Assembly: GCF_027943255.1 (NCBI RefSeq)
Contig: NC_072893.1
Location: forward strand, 17,630,001-17,694,000
DNA length: 64,000 bases
Origin: Anastrepha obliqua
Lineage: Eukaryota; Arthropoda; Insecta; Diptera; Tephritidae
Direction of reading: 5' to 3'
This document shows, piece by piece, positions 9,721 through 20,983 of this stretch. The notes below the pieces were generated by a model. That model was given only the letters and a program-made list of their open reading frames with translations, searched no databases and had not been told where the DNA came from. Each line of letters begins with the position of its first letter. Position 1 is the first letter of the stretch. Made by a program: the position numbers and the translations under genes.

Positions 9721-11132
9721 GTATTCCCGCTACCTTGACTTACATCAACATGGACCATAGTGTAACTGGCTCACCGGAGCTCATTCCATATCCCGATTGG
9801 CGTAGCAACACAGCTGGCGATTGTGCAAACAGCATCACCACCGCGTATCGCATTAAGGCGGACGAGTGTGGCCGCCTATGGGTACTTGACACCGGCACTG
9901 TTGGCATTGGCAACACCACCACCAATCCATGCCCGTATGCGGTGAACGTCTACGACTTGACCACCAACACACGTATACGCCGTTATGAGTTGCGCGCCGA
10001 TGACACCAATGCCAACACTTTTGTTGCCAACATCGCTGTGGATATTGGCAAGTCATGCGACGATGCATTCGCTTACTTTTCCGATGAACTCGGCTATGGT
10101 TTGATTGCTTATTCGTGGGAACAGAATAAATCGTGGCGTTTTTCGGCGCACTCATACTTCTTCCCGGATCCCTTGCGCGGCGACTACAATATTGCCGGCT
10201 TGAACTTCCAATGGGGTGAGGAGGGCATCTTTGGCATGGCACTTTCACCCATACGTTCCGATGGCTATCGTACTATGTTCTTCAGCCCTCTGGCCAGTCA
10301 TCGTCATTTCGCCGTATCGACGCGCATTTTACGCGATGAGAGTCGTGTCGAAGATAGTTATCATGATTTTGTGGCGCTAGATGAACGTGGCCCCAACTCG
10401 CATACGACGGCGCGTGTTATGAGCGATGATGGCATTGAGCTGTACGATTTAATTGATCAAAATGCCGTGGGCTGTTGGCATTCATCGATGCCGTACACAC
10501 CACAATTTCATGGCATTGTGGATCGGGATGATGTCGGTCTGGTGTTTCCGGCCGATGTGAAGATCGATGAAAATAAAAATGTGTGGGTACTCTCCGATCG
10601 TATGCCGGTATTTTTGCTCTCCGATCTCGACTACAATGACGTCAACTTCCGCATTTACTCTGCGCCGCTGAGCACTTTGATTGAGAACACCGTCTGCGAT
10701 ATACGTAACAACGCCTATGGGCCATCGAATTCGGTTGGCTCGGTTAGCAGTTTCTATGACACGCCCACGAGTACGAATAATATTTATGGTCCACATTTGG
10801 GTATTGGTGGTGGTAACAAAGTGTACGGTCCACCGAATCCAGTGAATGTGCCGAAACCGCAGACGCGTCTGAACAAACCCTACTTGCCGCCACTGCCTAC
10901 AAAGCCGGTTGTGCAAGCGGATGTGCCACGTGTCGCTCCGCCAAGCCGCAATTATCTACCGCCATTGATGGGCACTGGCTACACAACGCAGCGCGCCGAC
11001 TCAGCCAAGGCGTACGTCTTCAACAATGGTCTCACCTATGAAGCTGGTGGACCACATCTGTTTCCGATACAAGCGGAGGGTTTGAAGAACTATGTGACAA
11101 CTCGCACGTCCGGCTGGTGGATGCAGCGCTGA
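9721..11132 (+). CDS. y: yellow, exon 2 (pigmentation protein, MRJP/Yellow family)
   Basis: The exon begins after a strong acceptor with GT ATT CCC GCT ACC, completing a split Gly codon (phase 1), and reads IPATLTYINMDHSVTGSPEL through a final SGWWMQR and TGA, about 469 residues. The order of blocks (PYPDWRSNTAGDCANSITTA, RLWVLDTGTVGIGNTTTNPC, HSYFFPDPLRGD, VALDERGPNSHTTARVMSDD, NKNVWVLSDRMPVFLLSD) matches Drosophila Yellow and defines the major royal jelly protein domain. The last 100 or so residues are proline-rich and variable. N-glycosylation motifs (NTT, NKS) fit a secreted protein. Exon 1, with the signal peptide and first ~78 residues, was not found in the window and should lie to the left. 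Yellow acts in black melanin formation of the cuticle. The exon is visibly more GC-rich than its surroundings. Confidence 0.97.
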
Positions 11133-11372
11133 ACGTGGGAACCCCGACAACCTTTTTGCACTTATCATCTAACACCTGAATATGCCAACTTCCAAGCATT
11201 CCACTGAAAGAGCATCAACCCGGAAGAAATTTATTTCCCCATACTCGTATACCTATCAGTAATTTTAGAATAGATTGTGTGACTTTGTTGTAACTCCGTG
11301 CAAATACCCCGAGGCAACGCTGCACTTTAGTAACAAAGTCTGGCTGTTGCTTCCTAACTGATTCTAGACAAG

Positions 11373-11378
11373 AATAAA
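11373..11378 (+). terminator. Polyadenylation signal of yellow (proximal)
   Basis: AATAAA 241 bp after the yellow stop codon. A plausible cleavage signal. Confidence 0.6.
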
Positions 11379-11526
11379 TTTGTAAATACTTATTTTATGA
11401 ATTTCGCATCCCTACCTATGTACATACATATAAATAATGTTTAAATAATTTGTAGTGTGAAGAGCCAATGTATTACCTATTAAGAAATGTTCTTTGCGAA
11501 ATGTTTTCGGAATGAATTTATCGTAA

Positions 11527-11532
11527 AATAAA
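11527..11532 (+). terminator. Polyadenylation signal of yellow (distal)
   Basis: A second AATAAA, about 395 bp after the stop codon, followed by a T-rich stretch. Either signal or both may be used. Confidence 0.5.
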
Positions 11533-11540
11533 ATGTGTTT

Positions 11541-11789
11541 TAATTGAAAGTCATCGAGAAAATTCGTTTATGTGGGAAACTGCGGTTGGATTCGAGTTGG
11601 GTTAGACGCAAGACACTCCGATGGAGAAAGGGAAAAAGGAAGGCTGTGAGACGACTGGCTAACCAAAACCAAAAGAAACAAAAAAAAAATCCACAACATT
11701 TTAAATTTATTGTTTTATTTCCTTATTCACTCCACTCGGGAGCATAGAGTCTCGACAAGATTCTTCCATACTGTTTTGGGCTGTTGTTT
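11541..11789. other. Short spacer, nothing recognised
   Basis: Purine-rich sequence between the yellow 3' end and a LINE on the opposite strand. The 67-codon frame here is Arg/Lys-rich and unrecognised. Confidence 0.4.
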
Positions 11790-13490
11790 TTCAGCCGTCG
11801 TATGCTATGTTGGCATCTGCTAGTTTGCGCAACATCGACCTTTGCCACGCCACGTCATTGATCTTGGGCCGACCGCGACCTATGCTCCCCTTGCGGGTTC
11901 CAGTCCAGTAAATTTTCGTGATTCTATCTGGTGATTTTCTAAGCTGACTTATACTTCGGCACTTTCTGCGTTTGATTTGCCATAGGATGGACTCCTCATT
12001 CGATGATTTCCATAGCCCATCATAACTGAGGGTGTTCGGCCAGAATATTCTACAGATGATGCGGAGGCATTTGTTGACGAAAGATTGTAGTCTCTGTGTG
12101 TTAGTGTTAGCGATCAGCCATGTTTCACTTTCGTACCACAATACTGACTTCATAAATGAGCTGATTATTCGCAGTTTAGTGCGCCTGGAGGTTTGCGAAC
12201 TCGTTCATCCCGTATGCATTCGTCCGAATGCCCCCTTACTTGGAATTGACTTGTTTATTGCCTACGTGATCAGCCCAGGTAGCAGAAGCTTTTGAAAAAT
12301 TCCACCGGACAACCGTCAACCATTATAGGTCTTGCTTTATTGTGGTTGAATCTCATAGCCTTGGTCTTGGCGATGTTGACCTCCACTCCGATAGTGCTTG
12401 CCAGCGTGGGTAGTCTGTCCACCTTCGCTTGTATGTCATTGAGTTTGTGAGAGAGAAGTCAGATGTCATCGGCGAAGTCCAGGCCTTCAAGATGTTTGGT
12501 GAAACTTCCTACGGTGTCTCTTTTGTGCAGAGTCAATGGGCTAATAATGTCATCTAGGACGATGGCGAAGAGAAGGGGCAACAGAGGACAACTTTGCCTT
12601 ACGCCGTTGGTGGTGAATGGGTCGCTAACGGAGGCGTTGTGGAGCACTGCCAGTTATGAGCCATATTATCTTAGCCTTATACGATTATGGCTAGAATTTT
12701 GTAGGTGGCGTTGTGCAGGGCTATTCGGCGCCAGTTGCCGCAGTCACGCAAATCGCCATTCTTGGGCAGCTTCACGATGACGCCTTTTGTCCAGGACTCG
12801 CTGCTAAGAGCATTGTTACTAATTGCTTCAAAGTGTTCTTTCCATCTAGGCATCTGGTGATCATTCGGCATCGCTAGCACGATCTTCAGTGAACTTTTTC
12901 TTATCGTTTCTAGCCGATTTTTTTACTTGCTTCGCCACCTCTCTGTAGGCTGGCCGAAGGGAGTTGCCTTTTGAGTTCATTTCTGCGCTGAATGATACCC
13001 CAAGTAGTATTAGAGATCCATGATTTGGTATTGGTGGCTTTTACTGTGCCGATTTCCTCTTGAGCGATTTGCCTGAGCGGAACATTTGTAGCTTCCCAAT
13101 CTTTGTTTTGCTGATTAGCGAGCAGCTTCTACCGAAAGGCTTGCCATTTCTTTTCTGGCCGCAGAATAGCGTAGCAGTTGTACATTGAATGCCCTTTATC
13201 TTCCTGCATTTCAGCTTGATCTTGACGTCGCCGGTAATTAGCTTGTGGTCATTGCCTATATCGGATTCCCGTCTATTCCTGACATCAAGTAGCGAGCCTC
13301 TTTACTCTTGTCTCACGCAAATATGGTCTATTCGGTTATAAGTAGTCCCACTGGGTGAAATCCAGGTGCATGTATTTATGGATTTCCTTGTGGGGGAAGA
13401 TTGAGCCACGAATGACAAGCTGAAATATCTCGCACACATAAATTACCCTGCTGCCGTTGTTGTTGCGTGATCCACAACCATGCACGCCCA
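11790..13490 (-). mobile_element. LINE with endonuclease and RT domains, decayed
   Basis: Read on the minus strand from 13490 to 11790 in order. First comes the endonuclease C-terminus (MGVHGCGSRNNNGSRVIYVC, TWISPSGTTYNRIDHICV, SLLDVRNRRESDIGNDHKL). Then RT motifs GVIVKLPKNGDLRDCGNW, VRQSCPLLPLLFAIVLDDII and the catalytic LDFADDI. Last is the C-terminal block ESETWLIANTNTQRLQSFVN, CLRIICRIFWPNTLS and GRGRPKIND. The blocks lie in different frames with stops between them. The element is tail-to-tail with yellow, its 3' end about 260 bp from the distal poly(A) signal. A related piece lies at 59203-59338. I do not assign a clade. Confidence 0.85.
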
Positions 13491-13499
13491 TGGTTTGCT

Positions 13500-13870
13500 T
13501 TAAACCAGAGCAAAATAAACTTAAAGACTAACATACACCTTCACATTGGCAATGAGAATGAAACAGAGTGAGACTCTGTCTGAAGGATAATGAGACCACA
13601 GAGCATATCTTATGCAAATATATTGCATCGGCTAAGACAAGACTGCACATCTTTCAACGAGATCAAGTGGATCCGAATGATATCAAAAATACTCCTGTTG
13701 CAGATACATATTCTGAAAGTTGTCCACAAGGCGGAACATTTACTGGAAGAATTTGGCTTTCCCAGCCTGAGGCAGGGAATATCTAGGTTGGATTGAAGCG
13801 ATTGTTCTGTGAGACGCACTAAGACTCTTAGCCCATTGTGATGACGCGTGTGGAACTTGCCCCTATCTCT
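13500..13870 (+). mobile_element. LINE C-terminal tail, plus strand
   Basis: The plus strand encodes RLCLKDNETTEHILCKYIAS and KTRLHIFQRDQVDPNDIKN, the Cys/His-containing tail that follows RNase H in some LINEs, with a frame change after it. The remaining bases up to 13870 look like its 3' untranslated end. Defective fragment. Confidence 0.65.
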
Positions 13871-13871
13871 C

Positions 13872-14080
13872 CTAAAGCCAGCGTGTGCTTTCCAAAAATT
13901 TTAGAATATCCCTGATTTCTGCAGAACTGAGAGCTTTCAATTCATTAAAAAATTGTCTACCTAGAATAGTAAACCTACGTCTGGATAGAGCTGGATATTG
14001 GCACAGAAGGTACGAAATCGTATTTTCCACTTTCTCATTCAGACAACTTCTATATATTAGGCAGTGCCCCATCGTAATGG
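13872..14080 (-). mobile_element. LINE C-terminal tail, minus strand
   Basis: The minus strand encodes TISYLLCQYPALSRRRFTIL then GRQFFNELKALSSAEIRDIL, the C-terminus of RNase H-bearing LINEs. It lies head-on against the plus-strand tail at 13500-13870, so two LINE 3' ends meet here. Confidence 0.7.
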
Positions 14081-14121
14081 ATATCAGTGTGCAGAAAAAA
14101 AATAAAATAAAAAAAATAAAT

Positions 14122-14427
14122 AATTGGCGCGTACACTTCTGTTAGGTGTTTGGCCGAGCTCCTCCTCCTATTTGTGGTGTGCGTCTTGATGTTGTTCCAC
14201 AAATGGAGGGACCTACAGTTTCAAGCCGACTCCGAACGGCAAATATTTTTATGAGGAGCTTTTTCATGGCAGAAATACACTCGGAGGTTTGCCATTGCCT
14301 GCCGAGGGGCGACCGCTATTAGAAAAATGTTTTTATTAATTTTGCTTTCACCGAGATTCGAACCAACGACCTCTCTGTGAATTCCGAATGGTAATCACGC
14401 ACCAACCCATTCGGCTACGGCGGCCGC
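14122..14427 (-). mobile_element. tRNA-derived SINE, near full length
   Basis: Read on the minus strand, it starts GCCGTAGCCGAATGGGTTGG (box A region of a tRNA), has the box B GGTTCGAATCTCGGTGAAA, a middle part with GGCAATGGCAAACCTCCGAG and GAAAAAGCTCCTCAT, and ends GTACGCGCCAATTATTTATT. The tRNA-like head has a long variable arm and best resembles tRNA-Ser. About 305 bp. The same family is at 14885, 25069, 26790, 32796, 35045, 36408 and 56162. Confidence 0.9.
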
Positions 14428-14884
14428 GGCAGAAACTGTGCTTATTTTAGCTTAGCAGAGATACTGTCCGTTTAGCATTGAGGGCCTCCCATGCCTTCTA
14501 GCCTCAAAAGTCTTTGACTTTCTTGTATACCTTCGCTTCCGACACTTTTAGCGGCCTACATTGAAAAAGAACGGCGAAGCTACACAAATTTCCTTGGCAG
14601 CTAATGTTTGTCTAAAAACAACGCACCCGAACATGCATCGAATATCATGTAACAATTTTTGACAAAGCATAAAGTCATTAAGCTCCATCAGCCTTCCATC
14701 ACACAATCCTGACTTTGGGCTCTCCCCAAAATTAAAAATTCCGTTCAAAAGAAATGAATTCCACGACAAAGAAACAGTCGTGGGCAATGTCCCATGTAAG
14801 GACACCCAGTCTCCCATATAATGCAAGCGCATCTACAAAATTCGAGAGATGAGGCTTTGTGAACCTTAGAAGCTAGCTTAAGCG
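14428..14884. other. Unexplained stretch between two SINE copies
   Basis: Carries a 94-codon minus-strand frame (14548-14832) without recognisable motifs. The phrase NFGESPKSGLCDGRLMELND looks protein-like, but I cannot place it. Because it is bracketed by SINE sequences in opposite orientation it may be part of an unrecognised repeat. Confidence 0.35.
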
Positions 14885-15060
14885 TCTCCGATCCGTGGTC
14901 AATGGCATGAAAAAGCTCCTCATAAAAAATATCTGGCGTTCGGAGTCGGTTTAAAATAGTTGGTCCCAATTTGTGGAACAAGATCAAGACGCCTGCCACA
15001 AATAGGCGGAAGAGCTCGCCCAAACACCTAACAGAAGTATACGCGCAATATTTTTTTTAT
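14885..15060 (+). mobile_element. SINE, 3' half
   Basis: Plus-strand 3' portion of the tRNA-derived SINE (GCATGAAAAAGCTCCTCAT, GGAGTCGGTTTAAAAT, AACAAGATCAAGACGC, AAACACCTAACAGAAG), ending in a T-rich tail. The tRNA-like head is absent. Confidence 0.8.
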
Positions 15061-15597
15061 TTAATTGCTATTTTTCTAAATCATTTTAAATAAATATTTA
15101 TCATTTTTTCCATTAATTACGGAAAAATATAAAAAGTTTATTTTGTTATAAAAATAAATAAATAAAAACTCGCTTTCTTTCGAAATCCACTTCAAACATT
15201 TTTACTTGCCAAATATTTTTATATGAAAAGATTTATGAGACAAACTGTACATATGTACGTTTTACTTTAACATATTTCGCGCCACTTTTATTCCTAAAGT
15301 GAGGCAGTTTTGTTCATACACACACACATACACTTCGGCTTGGTCTTTACTCCATTTATTTTACTGAAAAATTTTAAATCGCTTCATCTGGCAACCGCTT
15401 GAAGGGCGAAGTAATGCAGAACAACAAATTCATTGCATACATCTGGGCGCAAGCAATTTACTTCAAGTTAGTGGTGAAGGCTTTCCATTGTTTCTTTTTG
15501 GCTGTGTTTCCATTGCGTGCTTTTAGGCTGACATATGAAGTTTTAAACAATGCTGGCCGAGGCGCAAAATTTACTTCTAACTGGAGTTTGTACATTA
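15061..15597. other. AT-rich spacer
   Basis: A poly(A/T) tail region, then mixed sequence with a short CA repeat near 15320. No gene recognised. Confidence 0.4.
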
Positions 15598-16860
15598 AAG
15601 AGGTTTTGTGGCGCAAAATTAATCACACAATCTTGGGTTTGAATAAAGTTTTTGGTAAAAAAAACAAAATTAATATAAAAACTAAAAAGAAATAATAAAA
15701 TTAAAAATGAAATTAAAAAAGAAATAACATATATTAACAAAAAAATGAAAGAAAAACAAAATTTAAATAAAAATTAAAATTAAAAAATTAAGAAGAAATA
15801 AAAATAATAAAACAATTATAAATAAAATTTAAAAAAATATTTAAAAATTTAAAGATAAAAATTAAAAAATTTAAAACACTAAAAAAAATTTGAAAGAATA
15901 AAAAAGTTTAAAAACTATTGTTTAATAAAGATGAAAATAAAATAAAAAATATAAGTAAAAAAAAAATAAAAAAAATTAAAGAGGTTTTGCGGTGCAAAAT
16001 TAATCATAATAATAACAATAATAAAACAATTAGAAAAAAGTTAAAAAAAATGTTTAAAATAAAAAAAAAAAATTAAAATATTAAAAAAAAATTTGATTTA
16101 AAAAAAATTTATAACAATTAAAAAATTAAAAAAAAATTGTAAGCATAAATTAAAATAATAAAAAAACTAAGTAAAAAAAAAATAAAGAAAGTAAGGAGGT
16201 TTTATGATGCAAAATTAATCATACAATTTTGGGTTTGAATAACTTTTTTAATAAAACAGAAAAAAAATATATAAAAAAAAAATAAAGCATTAAATAAAAA
16301 AAAAATAGAAATAAAATAAAGAAAAAAATAAAAAAATTAGAAAAATAATTTTAAAAATTAAAAAAAATATTTATATAAAAAAATTAAAAAAAAAATGTTT
16401 AATGAAAATTAATATAATAAAAAATATAAGTAAAAAAAGATAAACATTTTTTTTTAATTAAAAAAAATTAAAAATACGTTAAAAAAATTATAAGAATATA
16501 TATAAAAAAATTAAAAATATTAAAAAAAAAAATTAAAATATAAAAATTCAAACAAAATTAAAAAAAAAATTAAAAATAAAAGTTAAAGTTGAAAATAAAA
16601 AATAAAAAAGAAATGAAAAAAATATAGAACAAATTAAAAAAATATATATAAAAACATAAAAAAAAACTTAAAAAGTAAAAAAAAAATAAAAAAGTATAAA
16701 TAAATAAAAAAATAAATAAATAACAAAAATTTAAAAAAATTAAAATAACAAAAATACAAGTAAACAAGAATTAAAAACAATAAAAAAAATTTAAAAAAAA
16801 ATATTTTAAGTGACGGTAATCTTTTCTTATTAATCTTAATCTTCATTTATGCTTACGCGT
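15598..16860. repeat. A-rich tract with three embedded MITE-end units
   Basis: About 1.2 kb of A-rich low-complexity sequence in which a recognisable unit occurs three times: AGAGGTTTTGTGGCGCAAAA at 15598, AGAGGTTTTGCGGTGCAAAA at 15980 and GGAGGTTTTATGATGCAAAA at about 16196, each followed by TTAATCA. Copies one and three continue with TTGGGTTTGAATAA. The GCGCAAAATTAATC core matches the termini of the MITE at 24533-24932. The tract looks like an element end duplicated together with an expanding A-rich stretch. All long minus-strand frames here are low-complexity artefacts. Confidence 0.75.
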
Positions 16861-16919
16861 TCCATTGCTTTTCTGTGTTTGACGTGCGACGTTATTTGCA
16901 AAAATTATAAATCTTCCTG

Positions 16920-16945
16920 TAGGGTGATTAATTTTGCGCCACTTT
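16920..16945 (-). repeat. Inverted MITE terminus closing the A-rich tract
   Basis: AGGGTGATTAATTTTGCGCC is the reverse complement of the unit at 15608. 15598-16945 may therefore be one element with inverted ends whose interior has become A-rich. Boundary confidence is low. Confidence 0.5.
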
Positions 16946-19434
16946 ATTTAAGCAGTAGTATGTATCTGCCATACTTTCTTTTATTTTTAATTGCAAGTGC
17001 AATTAGAGCAGAGCTCACGCGCACACACACACACGCATGCATCTTCGCTGCCTTATTAAATTTCATATTTAACCTAATTTCATTCAAAAAATTTACTCTC
17101 ACTTGCGATTTATCACCGCATCACGGCCGTCAAAATTCACACTAAATTATGTGTAAATTAGCCATTATCAGCATTGTAGTGTTGGTGATAACATCAGGCT
17201 ACTATCTCTCAAATTAACCAGCATCACCTACAACACCAAAACAGAGAAATGAAGTCCTTGCCCTGTACTTGCAGATGTAGACATGCCAAGCAGTGCGCCT
17301 GCGCAGAGGCTTTGCCGAGATATTTGTCGAAAATTGCAAGTTAACGATCTGTTGCATTTTGCTGCGATGCTGGCGATAAAAGTACGGACTACAAAAACAA
17401 CAGCGAATACACATAAATACATTTGCTTATTTTTTCAATCAATACGTGCCACACTCATTTATGATTTATATCAAAGTAGCAGGCGAAAAAATTTACACGC
17501 TTTTTCGTACACCAGTGGGCGTGTCCGTGTTGTCGACTTTCATAAGACAAACAAAGGCGAAAGTTTTGCTCCATATGAATACTGATTATGCTTAAGTTGT
17601 TTGTTTAACTGGCGCAAGCGAAAATTTTGAATGAACTGTTAAAAACAATAGCAAAGTAAACAGAGAGGGCAAACAAGCAGGGTTCGAACGCAGATTGCTG
17701 GCATATTGGCCGTCACTGCCCACTTCCACTGGCACTGCCACAACTACCATTGCCACTGCCACTGCCACTGCCTCAACCGCAACATAACACCTAATCAAGA
17801 AGATGCAAAATTTAACGCCACAAGTGGCGGAGGCAACACTTCGTTGGCCAGCAGGTAACCAAATAACAGGCAACAGTTGGCGCGGTCAACAGTAGCTGCA
17901 ACAACAATCGCTATAATTTGAGTAAAAACAAAAACAAAAAAACGTAAAAAAATAAAAAAAAAATTAAATAAAAATAACCAAAAATAAAATCACCAACAAA
18001 ACCTACAAATCAACAAGATTGACCGCAACAAATTTTTGGGCCGAGTATCGGTCTCTATGTCTGGCTGTCTGTGCATCGTTTGAGCTGCTGCTGGTGGTCA
18101 GTGGCTGGTTAAAATTTATTGGAACACATTTTAGCTCTGGGAAATTAACAAAGTTTGCTTTTGTTGTTGTTTGCCAGTCGCTTAAAGTAAATATTCAGCG
18201 AATTTATTTGTATTGCAACGAGCGACACGTAGTAGACAAGGCGCAGTGGCTAATTTGTGGTTGGAAAGTAGCCCTCATGATTTGCATGCAGCTCTGCTCC
18301 TAAATTAACTATAACCAGCAAACGAATTCAGTGCCGCCGCCTTTTGTCTTGCAAACTGCGTGAGTAAATTATAGAAATTTTCGCTTGCGCAGCGGAAGGC
18401 TACGCTATACGTATACGCGGTGTGGCATTAAGAGCGATGAGTTTATAGCGAAAAAGTGGCACATTCTAATCTGATGCGGAGCTAAGCCCATCATTAGTGG
18501 TTTTTAACAATTTTATATATTTTTTTGTTTATTTTTATTTTTATTTTTTTTCTTAGGTTTTTAATGGGTTTTGCATCCCGCACTGGCTATTGACCCTTTC
18601 GCACATTCATCCGATTTGCATGCCATAAATCCAAGTGCTACCTAGCGCATTCTAAATTAGCTGCTTGCCAAATTAACGCACGAGCGGAAGCTGTACAAGT
18701 GTGCTGCCCTTACAAATTGTTATCCTGTCGCTAGTTGCTAATCGTTGATGTGTTGTTGATTTTTCGAATCTTTTTTTTTGGTTTGTTTATGGCTGTAAAG
18801 TGGCCAATTTGCAGTATGTTGTTTCGAAATGCCTGCTGTATTAAGATTTCAACTGCCAGCAGTGACAACAAAATAGATGGCAAGTGTTGATATATTGCGG
18901 CCTTTGGATGGCTGGTTAGGCAGCGCACGAAAGACTTATGCAGCGAACTTGTTTTTAAAATCATGAGAACGAATTCATGTCAAGTCATCCAAGTATTTTG
19001 GACACTGTTGTCGGATTTCATGAAAATTGGTTTATTTGCGGACTTGAATATAAGGAGAAGTAAACGGGAAAATTAAAAAAACACTTTTTAGTTAAAAAAA
19101 ATAAAAAAAAAAAATTTAAATAATTTTTTTAATTGAAATAGTTTTTGATTGAGACTCGATGAAACGACACCAAAAAGAAGAAGAAAAAAGATATACGTAT
19201 ATATATGTATGTATAGAAAATGCTTCATTACCAGGCACACAGAAGGATGGCATAAGCAAATTTAAATTTGTGAATTTATATATGTATGTATATATGCGGA
19301 TATATGTATATATGCTGTGTGTATGTACATATGTGCCTCGCCACAGCAAAACATACGGTAAAATTTCTCAAGAAATCCAGCGCGCATTCATAGGCACAGC
19401 GCACATTCATAGGCACAGCATTGAACGTACAGTA
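16946..19434. other. Non-repetitive island
   Basis: Mixed-composition sequence with no transposon motifs recognised. It holds a CACTGC-type hexamer run near 17713-17770, GTTGTTG runs, CA repeats and an ATAT/GTAT microsatellite at 19195-19330. This is how unique fly intergenic DNA looks. If the yellow/achaete-scute order holds, such islands are where enhancers would be expected. Confidence 0.4.
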
Positions 19435-19846
19435 GGGCGGGTCGATTTAAAAATTGCTCATTGCTCTATGAAAATCGTATTCTAGGGATCAAAATAAGAA
19501 ACTTTGCCGAAGGAACCATACCTCTAAAACGAATTCTGATGTCCCCCAATTTCAAAATATCACCATTTTTGGCCTTTACATGAAAAAATCAGCTAATGGC
19601 ATTATTTTTATTTATTTATAATATTATCCATTTTTTCTCTTAAGAAATTTATTTAGTCAGAACATATGTAAATGAATGAATGTGAGTTATAGAAAAGAAA
19701 CTAAAAAGTTCGACCCATATTGGGGGACATCAGAAATCGTTTTAGAGGTATGATTCCTTCGGCAAAATTTCTTATTCTGATCCCTAGAATATGATTTTCA
19801 CAGAGCAATGGGCGATTTTTTTGCCTTCCCACAAATCGACCCGGCC
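19435..19846. mobile_element. Foldback MITE with ~130 bp inverted arms (412 bp)
   Basis: The left arm starts GGGCGGGTCGATTT and the right arm ends AAATCGACCCGGCC, with TA on both sides (19433-19434 and 19847-19848), as in Tc1/mariner-type MITEs. The arms stay complementary through TTCTAGGGATCA, CCGAAGGAA, ATACCTCTAAAACGA and ATGTCCCCCAAT, leaving a loop of about 150 bp. No coding capacity. An 8 bp direct repeat, GTACAGTA, also lies at both edges. Confidence 0.85.
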
Positions 19847-19848
19847 TA

Positions 19849-20591
19849 ATGTACAGTAACCTTGAACAGGCAGCTGCGGTTGTCGAGCATTTAGAAACAT
19901 ATATTTACATACATATATGGGTGCAAACATATTTACGGAGCCGCGGGCACTCGACTTGACAAAAATTGAATATTGGCAAATAATTCTACGCGAAATATTC
20001 CAATATTGACTATTTTCGAATTGTCGAGTAATTAGCATATGGGCGGCTCGTTTTATGAATGAAAGTAATATACTTGCTCTTAGAACTATGAGCTCGAATT
20101 TATAAATCAATTTTTTGATGATGAGTTTTTGTTGCACAGTACAATAGTTGAAACTGTTCGGCGCCGCCGCGACTGTTCAGCGCTATGGCAACTAGGATGA
20201 TGGCCGCTACGCCTGCGCCTATTAATGTATTATGTTCTTGTAGTCGCTAGGCATAGAATTTTAGCTTTGGACGACATACACATTTATAGGAATAAAGTGA
20301 GTGGCCTGTTGTGCGGTTGTATGTAGATGCATATGTGTATATTAATAAGCATTGTTTTGCTGTAAGTTCAGAATACAAATATGTATGTACGTACATAGGC
20401 TAGGCCATAGTATAGCATACATACATATGTATAAAAAATTCAAACCAAGCGTCCTACGAATGTTTGCGTGTATGTTAGTACGTCTGTGTATTATACGCGT
20501 TACGACGCTCATAATAGCAACCGCGTGTGCTGTATTGCGTCCGTATTTTTATATTCGTAAATATTTTCATTTTTAAATATTTACCGCAATT
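19849..20591. other. Non-coding island
   Basis: Mixed sequence with ATGTATGTAC-type microsatellite patches. No gene recognised. Confidence 0.4.
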
Positions 20592-20983
20592 ATGCCGAAA
20601 AATAATGCAGAAAAGTGTCGTGAATATCGACAGAAAAAAAAAATCAATAAATAGCATCACGGAATTCATTCACGAAAATTTAATAAAGTATACACCAGAA
20701 GTATCGCGGATACTTAGAAAAGATTATGATAAAGTTCCAATGATTTTAAGTGGCGATTGTAACGTAAATTTTGCATTGAACACACATTGACTTTCTCAAT
20801 ACAACATTCAATTTAAAAATATGTAACGATCGCACTGAATCGACAACACGATCAAAAACAACAATTGACGCGGTATTTCAAAGATATGTTGACAACATCG
20901 AAACCAAAGCATTTGTATCATATTTTAGCTATCATAAGCCACTCGTATCATTTGTTGAAATTGAAAACATTGAGGATGAATAA
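20592..20983 (+). pseudogene. Deleted element: short basic N-terminus joined to endonuclease C-terminus
   Basis: The plus strand opens with MPKNNAEKCREYRQKKKINK and a stop. This is a basic leader like those at the start of some large mobile-element proteins. Immediately after come PMILSGDCNVNF and, after a frameshift (aat atg taa in place of a Cys codon), CNDRTESTTRSKTTIDAVFQ and FVSYFSYHKPLVSF, ending at 20983. The GD.NVNF, TTIDAVF and SYHKP blocks are the C-terminal half of an endonuclease/exonuclease/phosphatase-fold domain; SYH would hold the active-site His. I read it as an internally deleted copy of a large endonuclease-coding element (Helitron-associated or similar); the parent family is uncertain. 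Confidence 0.6.

Noticed and set aside
9740..10916. Three antisense frames across yellow exon 2 (61-144 codons)
   Set aside because: They are shadows of GC-richer coding sequence, with Cys/Arg-rich chance composition and no motifs.
15543..16846. Phe-rich minus-strand frames in the A-rich tract
   Set aside because: Runs of F, L, Y and I reflect poly(A/T), not membrane proteins.
19195..19330. ATAT/GTAT-rich region as a promoter TATA cluster
   Set aside because: It is a simple microsatellite, with no gene downstream.
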